Positions 7,849-10,718 of a stretch of 10,718 nucleotides of DNA are shown here, piece by piece; positions within the stretch are counted from its first letter, which is position 1; each line of letters begins with the position of its first letter. A program made the translations under genes and the position numbers. A model generated the notes under the pieces. That model was not told where the DNA came from and ran no database searches. It saw only the letters and a program-made list of their open reading frames with translations. Source of the stretch: Hemicentrotus pulcherrimus (lineage: Eukaryota > Echinodermata > Echinoidea > Camarodonta > Strongylocentrotidae); NCBI GenBank assembly GCA_003118195.1, contig BEXV01000608.1:47840-58557 (forward strand), written 5' to 3'.

Positions 7849-8006
7849 GGGCCAAGTTGAACAAAACTTACCATTGATGGTAACTTTGCCATCAATGGTA
7901 ACTACCATGGAAACCTTGATTTGATTGGCTGATAGGCTCTGTTACCATGGTAGTTGCCATTGATGGCAAAGTTACCATCAATGGTAAGTTTTATGCAACG
8001 GAGCCC
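7849..8006. mobile_element. Palindromic MITE-like element with nested hairpins
   Basis: The ends are GGGCCAAGTTGAACAAAACTT (7849) and AAGTTTTATGCAACGGAGCCC (ending 8006), which are imperfect inverted repeats. The arms continue inward to CCATGG on each side (7905-7910 and 7945-7950), leaving a 34-base core with TGATTGGCTGA (7922-7932). Within the left arm TTACCATTGATGG (7868-7880) and CCATCAATGGTAA (7889-7901) are themselves perfect inverted repeats, and the right arm repeats the pattern. It has no open frame. This is a non-autonomous foldback element; no clear target-site duplication is visible. Confidence 0.75.
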
Positions 8007-8632
8007 AGAACTGACACAATGTATTACTTGCAGCACACTTCAAACTTTGGTAAATCTCTGACGAAAACAATATTTTTGGAAATCAATGGCATAAACTATC
8101 ATGATCAGTCTTGACAACTGTCAAGCCATATTGAAGAAGAAGAAAAGCTCCACTCATGAGAAAATTATACAAATTCTATTACAGACATACGGTACTACCT
8201 CCTTAAATCATTGAAAAGTGCTGACTTTGAACTAGTTTTAATCAAGCACAAGGGTGATTTAACAAAAACATCAAGAACTAGAAATAGAAATCACACTACA
8301 AACTATATTTCATTAATTCACAAAAAAATTCTAAGAAGGATTACCTGAATAGAAAAAACTGGGTAATTGTGGTACTTACGCAACCATAATTTGTCAAAAT
8401 GACCAATCCAATCCAATCTGAAACATGGTTTACCTTGCAGTTACGAAGTGCCGCACATATTGTTCCTCATATAAATATCATGATGAAGCATTGTCGACTT
8501 TTCACACAAATCTGACTGTAATCTTTACAAGCATACCAATCACATACGGTTTGCTCAGAATGGCTTTTGGCTTTGTACTGACATTCAATTCAATACTAGC
8601 AGTACAAGTCATAACTGTCGGTAGTCTCAGAC
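8007..8632. other. Intergenic stretch, no gene seen
   Basis: This contains a small perfect inverted repeat, CTTGACA/TGTCAAG, at 8110-8125, and the rest is AT-rich. An 89-codon plus-strand frame at 8425-8694 runs into the tandem repeat unit and its residues show no domain, so I do not treat it as a gene. If the OXCT1 transcript has a long 3' UTR it could reach here: ATTAAA on the minus strand is present as TTTAAT near 8236-8241. Confidence 0.4.
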
Positions 8633-8947
8633 TTCATCCAGTGATAAAACAAAGACATGATTCTCTCAAGTCTCGCTCAGATATGCGGCGGTAAATTGCT
8701 CTGAGACCTGTTACCATGGTAGTTGCCATTGAAGGCAAAGTTACTGATCAATGGTAAGTTTTATGCAAAGGAGCCCTGGTCTTTTTAAATAATGAGGTAA
8801 TTGTAATACACTTCACATATCCAGTGAATACACACAGGACCATTCTTGCACACAGTTGCCATTCATTAAAAAAAAAACGTTTACCTCTGCATATCTGAAC
8901 GAGCCTCATAAGTTTCAGCAATTCCATTTCATTCAGTTCCAATTATT
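8633..8947. repeat. Tandem duplication unit 1, 3' of OXCT1
   Basis: This unit starts TTCATCCAGTGATAAAAC and ends TCCAATTATT; the next unit follows directly and starts TTCATGCAGCGATAAAAC. Shared parts are the left 70 bases (through CGGTAAATTGCTCTG) and the right part (from GGTCTTTTTAAATAATGAGG to the end). The last 70 or so bases are identical between units. Between these lies half of a MITE (8708-8776) that unit 2 does not have. Confidence 0.8.
8708..8776. mobile_element. Solo right half of the 7849-8006 MITE type
   Basis: From CTGTTACCATGG to GGAGCCC this matches the right half of the element at 7849-8006 with only a few differences; the left arm is absent. The preceding GAGAC might be a remnant of a left end. 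It occupies the place in unit 1 where unit 2 holds a different foldback element. Confidence 0.7.
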
Positions 8948-9008
8948 TCATGCAGCGATAAAACATAGATGATTCTTTCAAGTCTCATTCAGATATGCTG
9001 CGGTAAAC
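8879..9008. repeat. Inverted arms GTTTACC..GCATATCTGAA
   Basis: The 25 bases at 8879-8903 and those at 8984-9008 are reverse complements with three mismatches. The same arm types occur in unit 1 (plus orientation, 8672-8694) and unit 2 (minus orientation, 9272-9296). Each foldback element is therefore framed by a second, larger inverted repeat, which may be the remains of an older hairpin element that hosted the insertion. Confidence 0.6.
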
Positions 9009-9340
9009 TGCTCTGGGCCCTATTTCATAAAACTTGTTACAATAACGGTTATACGCTACTGAAATCATAGCATTTGATTGGCTGACAGTTAATTTGTCAT
9101 ATAAATTTACAATTTGCTAAATATTGATAACAAGTTTTATGAAACAGGACCCAGGTCTTTTTGAATAATGAGGTAATTGTAATATGCGTCACATTTCCAT
9201 ATTCTACACCACAGCTCAGTAAATACACACAGGACCTTTGTTGAGCATAGTTGCCATTCATTTAAAAAAACGTTTACCTCTGCATATCTGAACGAGCCTC
9301 ATAAGTTTCAGCAATTCCATTTCATTCAGTTCCAATTATT
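8947..9340. repeat. Tandem duplication unit 2, 3' of OXCT1
   Basis: This is the second unit of the tandem pair, ending 16 bases before the OXCT1 stop codon complement (9357-9359), so it probably lies in the 3' UTR of that gene. It is longer than unit 1 because it holds a complete foldback element (9015-9152) and about 20 extra bases near 9200-9220. Confidence 0.8.
9015..9152. mobile_element. Complete MITE-like element with GGGCCC/GGACCC ends
   Basis: The left end GGGCCCTATTTCATAAAAC (9015) and the right end, whose reverse complement begins GGGTCCTGTTTCATAAAAC (ending 9152), form 25-base terminal inverted repeats with a few mismatches. The core carries TGATTGGCTGA (9075-9085), the same string as in the core of the 7849-8006 element, although the rest of the core differs. 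It has no coding capacity. The ends resemble those of widespread short non-autonomous elements in marine invertebrates; that link is from memory. Confidence 0.75.
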
Positions 9341-9356
9341 AAGAAATGGGGTCACC

Positions 9357-9494
9357 TCAGACTTGTCCCATGGGTTTAAGATCTTCAGCAACTTCAAACT
9401 CGGCTTCAGTGTTTTCAATGATATCCTCGATTGTCACACCGTCTGCGATCTCGATCAGGGTCATTCCTTTCTCACTGTCGATGTCAAACACACC
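9357..9494 (-). CDS. OXCT1: Succinyl-CoA:3-ketoacid CoA transferase, last coding exon
   Basis: On the minus strand the acceptor CTCTGCATTCAG (AG at 9496-9495) opens a 45-codon exon starting GVFDIDSEKGMTLIEIADG and ending DLKPMGQV, with TGA at 9359-9357. It matches the C-terminus of animal SCOT, which reads VFDVD..KGLTLIEL followed by a V-D/E-D helix and a short tail with a PM motif. The enzyme moves CoA from succinyl-CoA to acetoacetate in the mitochondrial matrix, the committing step of ketone-body use. Splicing from the upstream exon is phase 0 and joins RVITEM to GVFDID, colinear with the family without gap or insert. The exon is intact. Family membership was assigned by remembered similarity; a paralogue (OXCT2-like) cannot be excluded. 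Confidence 0.92.
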   Translation of the reverse strand, partial: GVFDIDSEKGMTLIEIADGVTIEDIIENTEAEFEVAEDLKPMGQV

Positions 9495-9984
9495 CTGAAT
9501 GCAGAGAGGAAGAAAGAGAGTGCTTGTTTAGTCATACAAATTATTTTGAAACTGAAATTGCATGTATTGGGTACCTGGGTAAATTTGGTAAATTTTGAAA
9601 CTGATGAACTGGTTAGTACACTGGTAATGAGGTTGCCTTTTGGTATATTCATTATTTTCAATTTATTTACAATGTCTTTAGAGTTGGGGTTTAGATAATT
9701 GTGAAATAAACATCACACCAAAAAGAGTATATACATGAAAATGAATATTACATCAAAATACTTGGGATTGGGGTAAAGGGTATAATTCTTTTTACAGAAC
9801 ACATCTGACTATATGCTATAGAGTACCTAAGCTGTGACATCATAAAAATCTATTTTTAGAATTTATCAATTTTTTCTTCATTTTCCGAAAGAGCATCTAA
9901 AATAATGACCAAATATCAAAAACCACTCAAATATGTTGAGTATTGGCTGAGATATGACCATCTGAATAAATAGATTTACTATAG

Positions 9985-10049
9985 GAACTCAGTGTTATTT
10001 TCCTCTGGCTAGTAATGTTATGAATCCGGAGCAAAATAACACAGAGTTC
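9985..10049. repeat. Inverted repeat in the OXCT1 intron
   Basis: GAACTCAGTGTTATTTT..CTCTGG (9985-10008) pairs with 10026-10049, its reverse complement at 21 of 24 positions, across a 17-base loop. Weaker complementarity continues outward for perhaps 20 bases. It could be a small foldback element or the core of a larger interspersed repeat that includes TTGGCTGAGATATGACC upstream (9943-9959). Confidence 0.6.
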
Positions 10050-10159
10050 TTACAGCCATTTCTACTTTGTACATTCACAATAATTGCCTTATTGGCAATT
10101 TACAATATTACTTTCAATGGAAAAAGGAAAGTGTGATTCACTTCCAATCTTTTACTTAC

Positions 10160-10186
10160 CTGAATGCAATCAAATTCATCCTCGAT
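10160..10186 (-). other. OXCT1: Candidate 27-base microexon in OXCT1 intron
   Basis: On the minus strand CTGCAG precedes ATCGAGGATGAA, and the segment ends CATTCAG followed by GTAAGT, a near-ideal donor. The 27 bases are in phase with both flanking exons and would add nine residues, IEDEFDCIQ, between RVITEM and GVFDID. The family does not need an insert here, since direct splicing is colinear. The string TGCATTCAG is also the acceptor of the last exon, so this may be a decoy copy of that site. Confidence 0.25.
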
Positions 10187-10336
10187 CTGCAGCCTATGTG
10201 AGATACAGCAACACTAGGGAACTTGGGATTTAATTGGTTTGTATATTTTGTAACATTGAGCCCCAGAGCATGCAGTATTGACATAACACCAAATTCAACA
10301 ACATAAATTACATTATTTACATATCATTATGCTTAC

Positions 10337-10507
10337 CATTTCTGTGATGACTCTATCCACACATCTCCTTCCTGTCAGCGGAAGGTTGCACTCTGAAAGC
10401 AGCTTGGGCTTGCCTCCCTTAGCAGCGTGTTCCATGGTTACAACCACTTTAGTCCTGGGAGAGGAGACCAGGTCCATAGCTCCTCCCATGCCTTTCACCA
10501 TCTTACC
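10337..10507 (-). CDS. OXCT1: Succinyl-CoA:3-ketoacid CoA transferase, penultimate coding exon
   Basis: The minus strand reads a 57-codon exon, opened by acceptor CACTTGCAG and closed by ATG|GTAAGC. It contains [16 protein letters not shown], then [13 protein letters not shown], then [17 protein letters not shown]. These are hallmark segments of the C-terminal (beta) half of SCOT; the vertebrate enzyme has [22 protein letters not shown], and LPLTGK.CVNRIITE at the same spacing. The active-site Glu lies in an earlier exon beyond the window. Both borders are phase 0. The exon is more GC-rich than its surroundings and free of lesions. Together with the last exon it gives 102 residues, about one fifth of the usual 520-residue precursor, so the gene is partial here only because the window ends. 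Confidence 0.95.
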
Positions 10508-10510
10508 CTG

Positions 10511-10718
10511 CAAGTGCAAAGGAAGAATAATAATAATACTAATAATAATAATTAGCCATTCTTACATAGCGCATATCACACAAAAAAATTGAAGTCCCTA
10601 TGCACTCAGAAAAAAAGAAAAGAAGGGATAATAGCAGACATGACGGAAGAGAAGAGAAAGAATACCGGTAACTGCTTTGTCATGACATTGTACAATTTTA
10701 ACAAACAAAAAAGTGTGT
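10511..10718 (-). other. OXCT1: Part of the next upstream OXCT1 intron
   Basis: From the acceptor at 10508-10509 to the window edge no further coding exon of OXCT1 is recognisable. An AAT microsatellite lies at 10528-10551. The short plus-strand frame at 10329-10592 is antisense to the exon and is not a gene. The preceding exons, with the active-site Glu and the mitochondrial targeting peptide, must lie to the right. Confidence 0.6.

Larger units (their letters stand above)
9495..10336 (-). other. OXCT1: Last intron of OXCT1
   Basis: The donor is GAAATG|GTAAGC (10336-10331 on the minus strand) and the acceptor is GCATTCAG|GG (9496-9495); both borders are phase 0. The 842 bases contain an inverted repeat (9985-10049), a small hairpin AATTGCC/GGCAATT (10082-10100) and a possible 27-base microexon (10186-10160). 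The rest is AT-rich without a recognised feature. Confidence 0.88.

Noticed and set aside
8425..8694. 89-codon plus-strand frame
   Set aside because: It runs across the border of tandem unit 1 into repeat DNA, and its residues show no family resemblance.
8748..8942. 64-codon minus-strand frame that could be an extra OXCT1 exon
   Set aside because: OXCT1 already has its complete C-terminus and stop at 9357; this frame lies in duplicated repeat DNA and crosses a MITE end.
7849..9340. CRISPR-like array from the repeated short strings
   Set aside because: The repeats are inverted arms of foldback elements with no regular spacer pattern, in clearly eukaryotic DNA.
9363..9698. 111-codon plus-strand frame
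   Set aside because: It is antisense to the last OXCT1 exon and extends into intron sequence.
10329..10592. 87-codon plus-strand frame
   Set aside because: It is antisense to the penultimate OXCT1 exon.

Overview
The window looks like nuclear DNA of a marine invertebrate deuterostome, most plausibly an echinoderm such as a sea urchin. It is AT-rich, has introns with GT..AG borders, long gene-free stretches, short ATT and TCA microsatellites, and several foldback elements with GGGCC..TTTCATAAAACTT-type ends that I associate with such genomes. The species call is an inference. I see no prokaryotic signals, RNA genes, CRISPR or viral genes.

Two convergent protein genes are supported. On the + strand (1768-4791) lies a two-exon alpha/beta-hydrolase gene. 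Its 909-base intron (3091-3999) is phase 0. The hydrolase fold is unusual: a block of four hydrophobic segments (residues about 225-363) sits between the oxyanion-loop half and the GHSAG nucleophile half. A long Ser/Thr/Pro tract coded by TCA-type triplets separates the core from the segment carrying the presumed catalytic Asp and His. A single in-frame TAA at 4324-4326 lies in that tract and cuts off both residues, so this copy is a nonsense allele, a sequence error or a young pseudogene. On the - strand the last two coding exons (10507-10337 and 9494-9357) of succinyl-CoA:3-ketoacid CoA transferase (SCOT, OXCT1) are clear; the rest of that gene lies beyond the right edge. The two genes share no evident pathway.

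Region by region: 1-1760 is upstream DNA with microsatellites, one SINE-like repeat (about 660-780) and a possible promoter. 1768-4791 is the hydrolase gene, followed by its 3' flank to about 5150, which includes a decayed second copy of the C-terminal coding end. 5155-5851 and 6139-6824 are two copies of one roughly 690-base non-coding segment; the second begins at the base after the only N (6138), suggesting a contig join and possible false haplotype duplication. Between them is a foldback element (5857-6015). 6825-7848 has no firm gene. 7849-8006 is a palindromic MITE-like element. 8633-9340 is a tandem duplication just downstream of the OXCT1 stop, its two units holding different foldback elements at the same site. 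9357-10507 is the OXCT1 3' end, whose intron holds an inverted repeat and a possible 27-base microexon.
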